A stretch of 62,737 nt of DNA. Origin: Methanobrevibacter cuticularis. GTDB lineage: Archaea; Methanobacteriota; Methanobacteria; Methanobacteriales; Methanobacteriaceae. Each line of letters begins with the position of its first letter. The first letter of the stretch is position 1. Location: positions 1 to 62,737 of the forward strand of contig NZ_LWMW01000064.1 in the NCBI RefSeq assembly GCF_001639285.1, read 5' to 3'. The position numbers were made by a program, and so were the translations under genes. The notes under the pieces were generated by a model that saw only the letters and a program-made list of their open reading frames with translations, was not told the DNA's origin and ran no database searches. Positions 10,393-20,399 of the stretch are shown piece after piece.

Positions 10393-10597
10393 TTGGACTT
10401 TTTTCATATTGGGATAAATAGTTTAATATATAGCTATTATCCACCTTTCTATTTTTATTTCATTTATTAAATAAATATATTTCATTTATTAAATAAATAT
10501 TAATGGTTTTTTCATTAACTGGCTAGGAAATAATTTTTTGAAAGTTTGTGATTTTTTATATTTTAATGGAAAAATTTTTTATATTTTAATGGAAAAG

Positions 10598-11512
10598 TTA
10601 TAGTTTTTCAATTTTTTCAATTGGTAGGTCTATTATTTTACTTATCTGCTCTGTTGACATGCCTGTTTCTTTTAATTTTTTAGCATATTCAATACTTGCC
10701 TTTTCTTTTCCTTCTTTTATTCCTTCTGTTTTTCCTATTTCTATTCCTTTTTGTGTTGCTGTGTATTTGAGGGTTATTTCGTCGTACTGTGCCATTTCTC
10801 GCATTTCATACATTCTGTAGTCTTCATCACTCATGGATATGAGGTCTAGTTTTTTTTGTGCTTTTTCTATGGGTTTGTTCATTTTTATCACCTTGTTTAA
10901 TAATTTGGGGTTTGTGTTTTTATCAAAGTATATTAACCATTGGTGTAGAGAGTTGTTAATATCTTTGTTCTTTAACTTTTTAAAGTTTTGCATGTTTATG
11001 AAGTGTATTTCTATGCCTTCTAAAAACTTAGGAGTACAGGTTTTTATTGATGGTATGTCTATTAATCGATAGAATGTGTGTATGTTGTCATTATTTTTCA
11101 TTTTGTAGTCTATTAGGTTGATAGCTATTACTTCTGGTAGTTTTTGGTAGTTCTGCCCTTCTTTTATAAGGCGTCTGTAGATATTACATGCATAGAAAAG
11201 TGATCTTTTTATCATCTCACCAGTGTTCTGTCTTTGTGCTTCTATAATTATCTCTTTATTATATGTTTTGGATCTTATATCAAGTATACAATACTTATCT
11301 TTCAGTTTTTCTGCAGATAACTTGGTATTCTCATCAATTTCTATATTATCTAATGATTCTGCTATAGAAATGTTTTTTATTCCATTCTTTATTATTATTT
11401 TATTTCTACTTTTAAATATTGCGTTTATAAATGATAACAACTGCTCCTCATCACCGTTTTCACCCATACACTTTAAAAATCCAAAATCGTTTAAAGGATC
11501 CAATTCTCTCAT
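10598..11512 (-). CDS. Rpn-family PD-(D/E)XK nuclease (putative transposase)
   Basis: A member of the PDDEXK_2 / Rpn recombination-promoting nuclease group. It starts with the family hallmark ELDPLNDFGFLK. The nuclease core reads LDIRSKTYNKEIIIEAQRQ (D, then E-x-Q). The C-terminal tail has the usual helical segment ending STEQISKIIDLPIEKIEKL. I chose the ATG at 11512; an in-frame GTG at 11530 adds six residues. The first 20 codons and the upstream DNA match a second copy that starts at 62674. Such proteins are often mobile or multicopy in gut methanogens. Confidence 0.88.
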   Translation of the reverse strand: MRELDPLNDFGFLKCMGENGDEEQLLSFINAIFKSRNKIIIKNGIKNISIAESLDNIEIDENTKLSAEKLKDKYCILDIRSKTYNKEIIIEAQRQNTGEMIKRSLFYACNIYRRLIKEGQNYQKLPEVIAINLIDYKMKNNDNIHTFYRLIDIPSIKTCTPKFLEGIEIHFINMQNFKKLKNKDINNSLHQWLIYFDKNTNPKLLNKVIKMNKPIEKAQKKLDLISMSDEDYRMYEMREMAQYDEITLKYTATQKGIEIGKTEGIKEGKEKASIEYAKKLKETGMSTEQISKIIDLPIEKIEKL

Positions 11513-11885
11513 AAAAATAGCTATTAGCACCTATAATATATAAATACAACAGTAATTCTCAGAGCAATAGTGGTTTTAAAACATTAAATTGAAGTAACTA
11601 AAAAATTAACAATCAAGATTAGAAATTTAGCATGAAACTAGAAATATTCATCATAATTGAGTCGTGGTTAAAAATCAAATTTTAAAATTTTTAATGGAAT
11701 TTAATGGAATTATTCTTATATTTATTATCCAAATTCCATATAATTAATAAATTTACATTAATTGTTATAATTATAAAATTACTTTATAGAATAAAAATCA
11801 TGGAATTTCTATATATAAAGAATATAGAATCTATTGATTAAAAAAATAAATACTAGAAAAGACATATATTATAATAGTGATTTCA

Positions 11886-12944
11886 ATGCCCCCAAAAAAT
11901 ACAATAAAGCTATTTGAAAATAATAAAATTAATGTAGTGTGGGATGAATATAATAATGATTATTATTTTCCAGTTGTAGATGTTATAAGAGTTCTTACTA
12001 ACACTAAAGACCCTGATGACTACTGGAGGAATCTAAAACAAAGACTTAAAAAAGAAGAAAGCCAAACTGTGAAAAACATTCACAAATTGAAAATGATTGA
12101 CTCAGATGGTACAATGAAAATCACAGATGTAGGAAATACTGAAGAAATTTTAAGACTAATTCCCTCAATACATTCACCTAATATAGAATCATTCAAAAAA
12201 TGGATCTCTAAACTAGGCAAAGAAAAGTTTGATGAATCATTAGACCCACAGCCATCTTTTGATAAAACAGAAGGAATTTATAAAGATTTTGACAATAAAA
12301 GGAAAGATTTAGTTAAAAAACTTTCAGAACATGGTTATATAAAAACAGAAAAAGTTAGAAGAGCTATGAGTTTAGTTCCAAGGGAAAAATTCATTCCAGA
12401 GGAGAATAGATTTTATTCTTATGTTGATAGACCTATACATTTAATTGAAGGACAGACCATTTCAGCACCTCATATGGTGGCAACAATTTGTGAAAAACTT
12501 GAACTTAAAGAAGGTATGAAAGTTTTAGAAATTGGAACTGGTTTTGGATACAATGCAGCTGTTATTTCAGAAGTTATGAACAAAAAGGGGCATGTTTATA
12601 CTATAGAACGTTTAGAATCACTTGCTAAAATTGCAAATGAAAATCTTAAAAGAACTGACTATTATGGAAATGTAGATATGATAGTTGGTGATGGGACTTT
12701 AGGATATGAGAAAGAAGCACCTTATGATAGGATTTATGGGACAGCAAGTGCCCCATATGTACCTGAACCTCTTAAAAAACAACTTAAAATTGGGGGCAGA
12801 CTTTTAATTCCAGTCGGCGAGCAATCAACTTTTCAAAATCTCATTTGTATTGTTAAAGAATCAGAAAACGAATTTAAGCAAAAATCTTTAGGTGAGGTTG
12901 GATTTGTTCCAATGATTGGAAAATATGGATGGCCTAAAAAATAG
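11886..12944 (+). CDS. Bro-N domain fused to protein-L-isoaspartate O-methyltransferase
   Basis: One uninterrupted protein of about 352 residues with two unrelated parts. Residues about 5-115 look like the Bro-N/DinD-type domain of phage antirepressors (IKLFENNKINVVWDE, FPVVDVIRVLT, DYWRNLKQRLKKE, TDVGNTEEILRLI). Residues about 130-350 form a full PCMT methyltransferase with VPREKFIP, EGQTISAPHMV, the SAM motif VLEIGTGFGYNAAV, GDGTLGY and APYDRIYGTASAP. PCMT repairs isoaspartate in damaged proteins. The Bro-N part is normally DNA- or damage-related. GTGAT precedes the ATG; a GTG lies nine bases earlier. The fusion is unusual to me. Confidence 0.85.
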   Translation: MPPKNTIKLFENNKINVVWDEYNNDYYFPVVDVIRVLTNTKDPDDYWRNLKQRLKKEESQTVKNIHKLKMIDSDGTMKITDVGNTEEILRLIPSIHSPNIESFKKWISKLGKEKFDESLDPQPSFDKTEGIYKDFDNKRKDLVKKLSEHGYIKTEKVRRAMSLVPREKFIPEENRFYSYVDRPIHLIEGQTISAPHMVATICEKLELKEGMKVLEIGTGFGYNAAVISEVMNKKGHVYTIERLESLAKIANENLKRTDYYGNVDMIVGDGTLGYEKEAPYDRIYGTASAPYVPEPLKKQLKIGGRLLIPVGEQSTFQNLICIVKESENEFKQKSLGEVGFVPMIGKYGWPKK

Positions 12945-13058
12945 CTGTTTTTTTGATTATAAAATAAGTAAATAGGTGTTTTCTTGATTATGAATAAGTA
13001 AATAGCTGTTTTTTTGATTATAAGATAAGTAAATAAGTGTTTTTTTGTTTATAAAATT
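12939..13058. repeat. Minisatellite, 30-31-bp unit x4, overlapping the stop codon
   Basis: Units start AAATAGCTGTTTTTTTGATT at 12939, 12970, 13000 and 13031. The first unit includes the TAG stop of the preceding gene, so each unit repeats a stop-like AAATAG or its variant. Confidence 0.9.
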
Positions 13059-13444
13059 AAATTTTTGACTTTATTAAGAATATTTGTAGTTAATTAGCAC
13101 AATTAATATAGCTATTATCATGTACTGATTATTTATTTCCTCTGTTTTTATATGATACTCTTCCTTTATCTATATTATCTAAAGATTATTTTATATTTTA
13201 AATTTAATGTTGAATATTCTTCTAAGATACCATAGTCATTTAATTCTCCATATTCTACCCTTTTGCACTTTTTCGTTTTTTAAAATAAAGAATATCATAG
13301 ATTTTCTAAGTTGAAAAGCTATACTTTTTAAATTGTTAAAAATCATTAAGTTACTTTAAGAAATAAGGTAAAGAAATAATACTAATGAAAAACAAATACT
13401 AATATATGAAATAAAAACAAATACTATTATAGGAAGTGATAATT
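13059..13444. other. Intergenic region, no gene seen
   Basis: AT-rich DNA between the repeat array and the small gene at 13445. AGGAAGTGAT just before 13445 is a ribosome binding site. Confidence 0.5.
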
Positions 13445-13693
13445 ATGACTCGTAATTTAGGTCATGGTAAAGTTATTATTGGTTTATATGCATACCATTT
13501 AAAAAATATTATTTTGGATAATGAAAATTTTTTTAGTGCAAGGATCAATAAAAGTGATTATGAGATTATAACATCACAGGATGATTTTAATATAAACATA
13601 AAAGATAATAAAACTTTATATAATTGTGTGATCAATGAGATTATATCTCATAGACCTATTAGATTTAAAGGATCTTTCTCAAAAATAGAATAG
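13445..13693 (+). CDS. Small hypothetical protein (82 aa)
   Basis: An 82-residue open frame with a good ribosome binding site (AGGAAGTGAT) at proper spacing from the ATG. The protein has mixed composition without signal peptide or membrane segment, and contains GHGKVIIGLYAYHLKNI. I recognise no domain. Codon use resembles neighbouring genes, so it is probably real. It is isolated between long noncoding stretches in an accessory zone. Confidence 0.5.
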   Translation: MTRNLGHGKVIIGLYAYHLKNIILDNENFFSARINKSDYEIITSQDDFNINIKDNKTLYNCVINEIISHRPIRFKGSFSKIE

Positions 13694-14101
13694 ATCTTGC
13701 ATGTTTTTTCTCATCCTTTTTCATCATCATCCATACCATTACTAGTTCTTCAAAAATATATAATGAAAAATAACATATTATAACATATTGGATTAATATA
13801 TTATGAAAAATAAGAATATTGTTAGATAATAGCTGATCTTAGTATTAAGAGGTATATTCGAATCAGTTTAAGAAAAAATGCGATAGAATGCTTGAAATTT
13901 TATTTTTAGAAGACATGATTATTTTTTTCTTTAATTATTTTATTTTTGAGATTTATATGGCGTTTTATTAGTATTTAATATTACTATGCTTTTGTTATCC
14001 AATTTTTTAACAATACCTATTAATTAAGGGTTATGTATTTAGTTTTGAATATTTTTTTCTCTTATTTTTTCTTTTATTTTTTTATCATGTTAAGTATAAA
14101 A
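13694..14101. other. Intergenic region, no gene seen
   Basis: AT-rich stretch without a credible coding sequence, leading into the palindromic promoter at 14102. Confidence 0.5.
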
Positions 14102-14128
14102 GTTTAGGCATGCCTAAACATTTATATA
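14102..14128 (+). promoter_or_regulatory. 18-bp perfect palindrome abutting a TATA box
   Basis: GTTTAGGCATGCCTAAAC (14102-14119) is a perfect palindrome. The TATA box TTTATATA starts two bases later (14121-14128). The operator covers the TFB-recognition position, so a bound dimer should block initiation. The half site TTAGGC resembles sites of DtxR-type metal regulators (inference). No protein gene starts within 300 bases downstream. Confidence 0.6.
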
Positions 14129-14149
14129 CTATGAAATTCAATTACTATT

Positions 14150-14340
14150 TGTGGTGTCTAAAAAACTATTTCCTCCAAAAAATAGAAAATAGATCCACTT
14201 TACTTCCTTGTTAAAAATAGTTTTTTATTTTTAATAGGGGCCATATAAAATCCTCAATTGACGAAAAAAACTGTTCTTTCGCAAAAAATGTCATCTCAGC
14301 CTTTTCATTTTTACAAATTTCTAGTCAATTGAGGACTTTT
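14150..14340 (+). ncRNA. Candidate regulated noncoding RNA
   Basis: A transcript from the TATA box at 14121 should begin near 14150. Two inverted repeats follow: AAAAACTATTT at 14160 with its inverse at 14215, and TCCTCAATTGAC at 14251 with a perfect inverse at 14324. The second is followed by a T-rich tract near 14338-14365. Only a 27-codon frame from 14131 exists. A small RNA is one explanation. An alternative is that 14251-14335 is an 85-bp miniature element with 12-bp ends. Confidence 0.3.
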
Positions 14341-14778
14341 CTTCTGTATTTAATTTTTTTTATTTTCTATTTCTATCTGTTATTATGTTTTTAAGATTGT
14401 TTTTAGTTGTTTTTTGCTCGTTTTTTAGTTGTTTTTAAGATTGTTTTAGTCAAGAAAATAGCTATAATAATTTCTATTTTTTTAGTTATATCTCGTTACT
14501 AACAAATAGGACGATTTTTCTATTTTTTCAGTATAGTATTCTTAAAAATTAAGATTTTGAAATTTACCTTAAAATTATCATGATCATGCTATTTTTACCA
14601 TAATAATGCTCTTTTCATATCTTAATAATATTATTTAAGTTAGTAATAATGAATAACAATAAGATTAATTATCAACTAGCAACATATTATTTTAAAATAT
14701 ATAAAAATTAGCAATAAATTTAAATTGATTAGAGAGTAGCAGTGAATATAACAAATCACTTTATAAGGAATTAAGCAA
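14341..14778. other. Intergenic region, no gene seen
   Basis: T-rich then AT-rich DNA, with no gene recognised. AAGGAATTAAG before 14779 is the ribosome binding site of the next gene. Confidence 0.5.
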
Positions 14779-15324
14779 ATGATAAAAATTAGCTATGATA
14801 TTGAACTATACAGAAAACAACTCAATGAAATACTAAGGGAAGATGATGTAGTAGTTGAGTTGGGATGTCATGTTGGGAATACTACTGAAATAATAGCTAA
14901 AACTGTCACTAAAGGAAAAATAATCGCATTAGACAATAGCCCAGAAGCTATTTCTCAAATGGTTAAATTGACTAAGAAATACTCCCATCTTGAATTTATT
15001 AGTGGAGATGTTCGTCTTCATGATATCTTAGCAAAAGTAAGTAAAAAAATTAACAAATGTGATGTTTTATCTGTAGATTTGGGTGGAGGTTATCACCCTG
15101 ACACTACATTCAAAGTTTATTTCATTTGGGCTTCGGTCCTAAAACCAAAACATACTTTGATTAGAAATAGGGGACTTATTGACTTTGTAAGAACTTCACA
15201 AACTGAAGAAATCATTGAATCTAAAGAAGGTTGGCTTGAATCCTGTGGAAATGAAGGAATTCCTCCTCAAATTAAAGAATTTGAATTATGGAGTTCGTCT
15301 TTAAAGAAAATAACGAAAAAATAA
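14779..15324 (+). CDS. Class I SAM-dependent methyltransferase
   Basis: A 181-residue Rossmann-type methyltransferase. Motif I is VVVELGCHVGNTTEII (about 25-40), motif II is IIALDNSPEAI (about 51-61) and a further acidic motif is FISGDVRLHD (about 75-84). DVLSVDLGGGYHPD near 98 is the post-motif region. The C-terminal third lacks a recognisable substrate domain. It lies upstream of the aroA'/aroB' pair with a 380-bp gap, so co-transcription is doubtful. The substrate (RNA, protein or small molecule) cannot be told. Confidence 0.75.
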   Translation: MIKISYDIELYRKQLNEILREDDVVVELGCHVGNTTEIIAKTVTKGKIIALDNSPEAISQMVKLTKKYSHLEFISGDVRLHDILAKVSKKINKCDVLSVDLGGGYHPDTTFKVYFIWASVLKPKHTLIRNRGLIDFVRTSQTEEIIESKEGWLESCGNEGIPPQIKEFELWSSSLKKITKK

Positions 15325-15739
15325 ATCTAAAAATTTAAAACTATTAATATAGTATTAATGAATATTTAAAATTAAACTAAATCAAATATAAATCCAATAA
15401 AATTATAAATGCTACTTATTTAATGATATTTTATAATAATATTCTAATGTAATAATATTTTTTACTATTGAATCATATTTTAAATAATATTCTACTTTTT
15501 GATCAATTTATTTGTTAAAATATTATGATATTAAATTATATTAAAAAATATTTTATACTTAAAGAAATAGAAATATTCTATAATAATGAAAGTTTATATA
15601 AAATTGATAATAGATTAATTTAAATTGAGATATTCAAAACTACATTAGAAATCTAATAAAGTGATTTTTAAAAATTAATAGTTAAAGATTATTTTAAGAA
15701 TCAATGATTAAAAAATTAATATTAAGGAGATCATCAGAT
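15325..15739. other. Intergenic region, no gene seen
   Basis: Very AT-rich. The in-frame ATG at 15704 is not the preferred start for the next gene, because AAGGAGAT at 15724 sits correctly for 15740. Confidence 0.5.
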
Positions 15740-16531
15740 ATGATCGGAAAAAGAATTCGACTAGAAAGAATTATAGATAGAAAAACTAATAGAACTGTTA
15801 TTGCTCCTATGGATCATGGAGTTTCAATTGGGCCTGTAAGAGGTATAGTCAATATGAGTGAAACCATTGATAACATTAGAAATGGGGGGGCAAATGCTGT
15901 TTTAATGCATAAAGGAATTGTTGAACAAGGTCATAGGGGATATGGTAGCGATATCGGTCTTATCGTGCATCTCTCAGCTAGTACTTCTTTAAGTCCAGAT
16001 CCTAACAATAAAGTTTTAGTTACATCTGTTGAAAAAGCTATACAACTCGGTGCAGATGCAGTATCAGTCCATGTTAATATTGGTTCAGAAACAGAAGCTG
16101 AAATGTTGATGGAATTAGGTGAAATAGCTGAAACCTGTAGTCAATGGGGTGTTCCGCTTTTAGCTATGATGTATCCTCGTGGACAAAAGATCAAAAACGA
16201 ACATGATGTGGATTTAGTCAAACATGCTGCAAGAGTTGGTTCAGAATTAGGTGTTGACATTGTTAAAACTAATTATACTGGAAGTCCGGAAACATTTAAA
16301 GAAGTGGTAGATGGAGCTATTGTTCCGGTAGTTATAGCTGGAGGTCCAAAAATAGAAACTGATAAAGAACTTCTTGAAATGGTTAGAGATTCTTTAGAAG
16401 TGGGTGGAGCAGGTGTTGCCTTTGGAAGAAATCTTTTCCAAGCTAAAGCCCCTGGAAAAATCACAAGAGCTATTTCTGAAGTAGTTCATAATGATATGTC
16501 TGTTGAAGATGCTTTAAAAATTTTAGATTGA
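15740..16531 (+). CDS. aroA': 2-amino-3,7-dideoxy-D-threo-hept-6-ulosonate synthase
   Basis: A class I aldolase-fold enzyme that condenses 6-deoxy-5-ketofructose 1-phosphate with aspartate semialdehyde. This is the archaeal replacement for DAHP synthase in aromatic amino acid synthesis. It starts [18 protein letters not shown], and the family pattern [13 protein letters not shown] follows. [11 protein letters not shown] and [13 protein letters not shown] carry the active-site lysine region. AAGGAGATCATCAGAT before 15740 fixes the start; the ATG at 15704 lacks such a site. It is followed by its pathway partner aroB'. Confidence 0.93.
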   Translation: MIGKRIRLERIIDRKTNRTVIAPMDHGVSIGPVRGIVNMSETIDNIRNGGANAVLMHKGIVEQGHRGYGSDIGLIVHLSASTSLSPDPNNKVLVTSVEKAIQLGADAVSVHVNIGSETEAEMLMELGEIAETCSQWGVPLLAMMYPRGQKIKNEHDVDLVKHAARVGSELGVDIVKTNYTGSPETFKEVVDGAIVPVVIAGGPKIETDKELLEMVRDSLEVGGAGVAFGRNLFQAKAPGKITRAISEVVHNDMSVEDALKILD

Positions 16532-16611
16532 ATAATTGTTAAAGAATACTGTGAAAGCTACTGATGTGTTTAGATTGAATAATTGTTAAAGAATACTGTG
16601 AAAGCTACTGT
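16524..16611. repeat. 41-bp duplication of the aroA' gene end
   Basis: The last codons and stop of aroA' plus following DNA (16524-16564) recur at 16571-16611, separated by six bases. The unit starts TTAGATTGAATAATTGTTAA. Confidence 0.95.
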
Positions 16612-16659
16612 TATATTGATTATATTAATGTTATATTATATTAAAAAGGAGATTGGCCA

Positions 16660-17790
16660 TTGACAAATAAATTCGCATGGATAATGTCCCCTAATATTGA
16701 ATGGGAAGACAAAAAGGATTTAATCACAACTTCACTTGAATCAGGAATTGACCATGTTTTAGATTTGAAAGACTTGAAAAACATCCAGAAATTAGGAAAT
16801 ATTAGTGTTATAAATCCTGATGATGATTCAGATATCATCTTAGTTGGTATTGGTGGAGAGGGTGATGGAACACTGTCTCTTGATAAAGATTTAAATAATT
16901 CTCAAGACTTAGCTACTGCTAAATCCTTAAAAAACAATGGAAAAAAAATAGCTGCATATATAGAAATAGCTAGTAAATCTCATGAACAGCTAGCTGTAGC
17001 TATTGGAAAAATTGCAGATTACATAATTCTAGTTGGTAAAGACTGGACAGTCATTCCTCTTGAAAATATAATAGCAGATCTTCAAAAAAGAGATGTGAAG
17101 ATAATAGCTGCAGTGAGTGATGCTGAAGAAGCTAGATTAGCTCTTGAAACATTGGAAATAGGGGCAGATGGGATATTATTTGAACCAAAAGATTTCACAC
17201 AAATTAAAGAAATAGCTAAAATTGTTGAAGATACAAGTTCAAATAGCTATGATTTAAAAGAAGCTACAATAACAGGAATTCGAGGACTTACCTCTGGAGA
17301 CAGAGTTTGTATAGATACTGCCAGCATGATGAATATTGGAGAAGGAATGTTAATTGGTTCATATTCAAAAGCCATGTTTTTAGTACATAGTGAATCTTTG
17401 GAAAGTGAATATGTTGCTTCAAGGCCATTTAGAGTAAATGCTGGTCCAGTTCAAGCTTATGTTATGACTCCAGGGAATAAAACTAAATACCTCTCTGAAC
17501 TTGAAACTGGGGATGAGGTATTGGTTGTAAATAAAGATGGAAAGACTCGACCTGTTGTAGTGGGAAGGGTAAAAATCGAAAAACGACCATTAATATTAAT
17601 TGAAGCAGAATATGAAGGTTTGAAAATTAAAACATTACTACAAAATGCTGAAACCATCCGATTAGTTGATTCTAAAGGAGAAGCTGTTTCTGTATCTGAA
17701 CTTAAAGTTGGAGATAAAATAAAAGTCTTCATTGATGATTCTGCTCGTCATTTTGGAATGGCAATTGAAGAAACAATAATTGAAAAATAG
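16660..17790 (+). CDS. aroB': 3-dehydroquinate synthase II
   Basis: A 376-residue archaeal-type dehydroquinate synthase that converts the aroA' product oxidatively with NAD+ to 3-dehydroquinate. Characteristic segments are [16 protein letters not shown] at the N-terminus, GADGILFEP near 168, [12 protein letters not shown] near 214 and [15 protein letters not shown] near 255. The start is TTG, set by AAAAAGGAGAT nine bases upstream. It probably forms an operon with aroA'. It is full length for the family. Confidence 0.93.
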   Translation: MTNKFAWIMSPNIEWEDKKDLITTSLESGIDHVLDLKDLKNIQKLGNISVINPDDDSDIILVGIGGEGDGTLSLDKDLNNSQDLATAKSLKNNGKKIAAYIEIASKSHEQLAVAIGKIADYIILVGKDWTVIPLENIIADLQKRDVKIIAAVSDAEEARLALETLEIGADGILFEPKDFTQIKEIAKIVEDTSSNSYDLKEATITGIRGLTSGDRVCIDTASMMNIGEGMLIGSYSKAMFLVHSESLESEYVASRPFRVNAGPVQAYVMTPGNKTKYLSELETGDEVLVVNKDGKTRPVVVGRVKIEKRPLILIEAEYEGLKIKTLLQNAETIRLVDSKGEAVSVSELKVGDKIKVFIDDSARHFGMAIEETIIEK

Positions 17791-17996
17791 GAATAATATT
17801 AGTAAATTTCAACAAAATTTACTCTTTAACACATTCATTCATTATTCCTGAAAAAAGAGATGAAAAAATAGGTACTCAAGCAATTAAATATTTTATAGGT
17901 AGATATACTATTTCAGATTCAATAATTACATGTTTTAATGAGCTTAGCCCTCAAATAATGAATATTTTATCAGGAAAAATAATTATGATAATATAA
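17784..17996 (+). other. Open frame without a start, possible gene relic
   Basis: Seventy codons are open directly after aroB' and read protein-like in the middle (FIIPEKRDEKIGTQAIKYF, then CFNELSPQIMN). There is no start codon or ribosome binding site, and I do not recognise the sequence. TTATTCCTG and an imperfect inverse near 17975 also allow a hairpin. It may be chance. Confidence 0.2.
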
Positions 17997-18065
17997 TATT
18001 GTGTGAAGTTAGTAAACGGTTAATGAAGTTCAAGCTTCATAAGATATAAATGACTATCTACATTT

Positions 18066-18099
18066 AGGCAATGTCTAAAACTTTGTGATTTTTCAAATG
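18066..18099. mobile_element. Solo end resembling the 30867 insertion sequence
   Basis: AGGCAATGTCTAAAACTTTG, followed by TGATTTTTCAAATGAAAA, resembles the left end of the IS at 30867 (AGGCACTGTCTAAAATCCTG, then CTGATTTTT). No partner end or transposase is nearby, so this is probably a relic. Confidence 0.4.
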
Positions 18100-18220
18100 A
18101 AAAACTAGCTAATTTTTGTATTACATAAATATTACATAAAAATTTAAAAGTATGTTAAAAACAAAGGATAACCAAGCAGTTTCAAAAGTGATTGTAAGAA
18201 TATCTTAATGATGTGAGTAA

Positions 18221-18784
18221 ATGGGTTCTTCAAAGATAAGATCTTTTTTAGCTATTGAAATCGATATTGATTTAATAGCTAAAATACAAAAAATTCAAAA
18301 TGAACTAAAAAATATAAATGCAAATATAAAATACATTGAAGAAGAGAATATGCACTTTACATTGAAGTTTTTTGGAGAGATTACTGAAGATATGATTGAG
18401 GAAATATCAATAGCTATTAAAGAAACTATAGCTAATCATCAGCCTATTAATTTATCTATTAAAGGTACAGGCACATTTCCAAATGAAAACAATATAAAGG
18501 TTCTTTGGGTCGGAATAACTAATAATCAAGACCTAATAAATCTACAAAAAGATTTAGATGAAAAATTTAATGAATTAGGGTTTAAAAAAGAAAAAAGTTA
18601 TATTCCTCATTTAACCATAGGCAGAATGAAAAATCCTAAGAATAAATCTCAAGTAAAGAAGATATTGGATTCTTTTAAAGATATTGGTATAGGAAACATG
18701 AAGATAGCTAAATTATACCTGAAAAAGAGTGAATTAACTCCAAATGGGCCAATATATTCTGATATAGCTGTTTTTAACTTATAA
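18221..18784 (+). CDS. thpR: RNA 2',3'-cyclic phosphodiesterase (LigT/ThpR)
   Basis: A 187-residue 2H-phosphoesterase. The two catalytic HxTx motifs are HFTL (H45, T47) and HLTI near residue 129. The N-terminus IRSFLAIEIDIDLIAKI is typical of ThpR. The enzyme opens 2',3'-cyclic phosphates on RNA and can form 2'-5' links in vitro. The CCA-adding enzyme gene follows after 156 bp in the same direction, so a joint role in tRNA end processing is plausible. Confidence 0.93.
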   Translation: MGSSKIRSFLAIEIDIDLIAKIQKIQNELKNINANIKYIEEENMHFTLKFFGEITEDMIEEISIAIKETIANHQPINLSIKGTGTFPNENNIKVLWVGITNNQDLINLQKDLDEKFNELGFKKEKSYIPHLTIGRMKNPKNKSQVKKILDSFKDIGIGNMKIAKLYLKKSELTPNGPIYSDIAVFNL

Positions 18785-18790
18785 TAATAA

Positions 18791-18860
18791 TTTTATTTAA
18801 TGTGATTTGTGATGTTAATGGTTTTATTTAATGTGATTTGTGATGTTAATGGTTTTATTT
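18791..18860. repeat. 31-bp tandem duplication after thpR
   Basis: The unit TTTTATTTAATGTGATTTGT plus 11 bases occurs at 18791 and 18822, with a partial third copy. It lies seven bases past the thpR stop. Confidence 0.9.
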
Positions 18861-18940
18861 AATATTAATTCTTAGATTTATTATCAATTATATTGAAATT
18901 ATTGTTATAATAATTAATTAAAGATAAAAGGGGTGTTTAT

Positions 18941-20320
18941 ATGAACTATGATAATATACTAAAAGATATAGAACCAAATAAAGAAGAAATAGCTAAAGTT
19001 CATGGAATCGCCTATGATGTTATTGAATACATAAACAATAAAGCTAAGGAAGAAAATATTGATGCTATAGCTAAGTTGGTTGGTTCTGTAGCTAAGGGAA
19101 CATGGCTTTCAGGAAACGCAGACATTGATATTTTTATTAATTTTCCTCTTGAAACAAAAGAAGAAGAATTAAAAGAAAAAGGATTATATTTAGCTTATGA
19201 GTGTAATAATGCTCTAAATGGAATAGCTGAAGAACACTATGCATCCCACCCTTATATTACAAGCCATATAAATGGATGCAAAGTAGATATAGTTCCTTGT
19301 TATAATATAAAAGATGCTGAAGAATTAAAATCTGCAGTTGACAGGACTTTGCTTCATACTAACTATATCTTAGCTAATCTTAAAGAAGAACAAAAAAAAG
19401 AAGTTCTTCTACTTAAAAAATTCATGAAAGAAGTAGGAGTATATGGATCGGAGTTTAAAGTTGGAGGTTTTGCAGGATATCTCTGTGAAATATTGATATT
19501 ACAATATGAAACATTTGAAAACACTTTAAAAAAAACATCTCATTGGAAAAAAAATACTATCATTGATTTAGAGAATTATGGAACTTCAAAAAAGTTTAAA
19601 GAACCACTGATAGCTATTGATCCTACAGATAAAAATAGAAATGTAGGAGCTGCTCTTACAACTCAAAAAATGGGTGAATTTATAGCAAGCAGTCGAAACT
19701 TCATAAAAGACCCAAAAATTGATTATTTTTATCCTAAAAAAACTACTACTCCTAATAAAGAAGAATTAAAAAATTTATTTCAAGATAGAGAAAGTAAAAC
19801 TCTCAGTTTAACTTTTAATATTCCAGATATTCCGATTGATAATTTATATCCTCAAATTAAAAAAACTTCTGTTTCTCTAAAAGAAAAGTTGGAATTTGAA
19901 GGATTTAATGTTATAAACAGTAGCTATTGGACTGATGAAAAAAAAATAGCTATTATAATCATAGAATTAGACACTTGGACTCAAAGTAAATATAAAATCC
20001 ATGAAGGCCCAAAAATATGGAATAAAGAGGCCAGTACAGAATTTTTAGCTATTCATGGTAACGACTGTTATCTTAAAGGAGAACAATGGGTATTAAAAAA
20101 ACCTAGAACAATAAGAACTCCTGAAGAATATATAAACTTTGTATTGAAGAAAGATAATATTCATATTCTTAAATTAGGTAAGAATTTGAAAGATTTAATC
20201 GCTGATACTTATAATTTAGCTATTATTGAAGAGTTACTATTAATTAATAACTATTGTAATAATGATTTTTTAGACTTTTTAAATGATTATTTAAATCCTG
20301 GAAAGCTATTAAAAAGATAA
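18941..20320 (+). CDS. cca: Archaeal CCA-adding tRNA nucleotidyltransferase
   Basis: A class I (archaeal) CCA-adding enzyme of 459 residues, the usual length. The nucleotidyltransferase signature LVGSVAKGTWLSGNADIDIF at 46-65 supplies the GS motif and the catalytic aspartates D61 and D63. VDIVPCY near 115 supplies the third carboxylate. The C-terminal part matches the tRNA-binding body and tail domains. It builds or repairs the 3' CCA of tRNAs without a template. AAAAGGGGTG lies upstream of the ATG. Confidence 0.94.
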   Translation: MNYDNILKDIEPNKEEIAKVHGIAYDVIEYINNKAKEENIDAIAKLVGSVAKGTWLSGNADIDIFINFPLETKEEELKEKGLYLAYECNNALNGIAEEHYASHPYITSHINGCKVDIVPCYNIKDAEELKSAVDRTLLHTNYILANLKEEQKKEVLLLKKFMKEVGVYGSEFKVGGFAGYLCEILILQYETFENTLKKTSHWKKNTIIDLENYGTSKKFKEPLIAIDPTDKNRNVGAALTTQKMGEFIASSRNFIKDPKIDYFYPKKTTTPNKEELKNLFQDRESKTLSLTFNIPDIPIDNLYPQIKKTSVSLKEKLEFEGFNVINSSYWTDEKKIAIIIIELDTWTQSKYKIHEGPKIWNKEASTEFLAIHGNDCYLKGEQWVLKKPRTIRTPEEYINFVLKKDNIHILKLGKNLKDLIADTYNLAIIEELLLINNYCNNDFLDFLNDYLNPGKLLKR

Positions 20321-20399
20321 CATCATAAATTAAATATTGATTATATAATTACAGCCAAACAATGATTTTTTACCTTGTTTTTGTATTTTTCATATTTTA

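Noticed and set aside
9234-11720. Similar text TGAGTCRTGGYYAAAA near 9250 and 11660 as an operator pair
   Set aside because: The likeness is short, lies in AT-rich DNA and has no consistent distance to a start codon. It is noted under the intergenic entry only.
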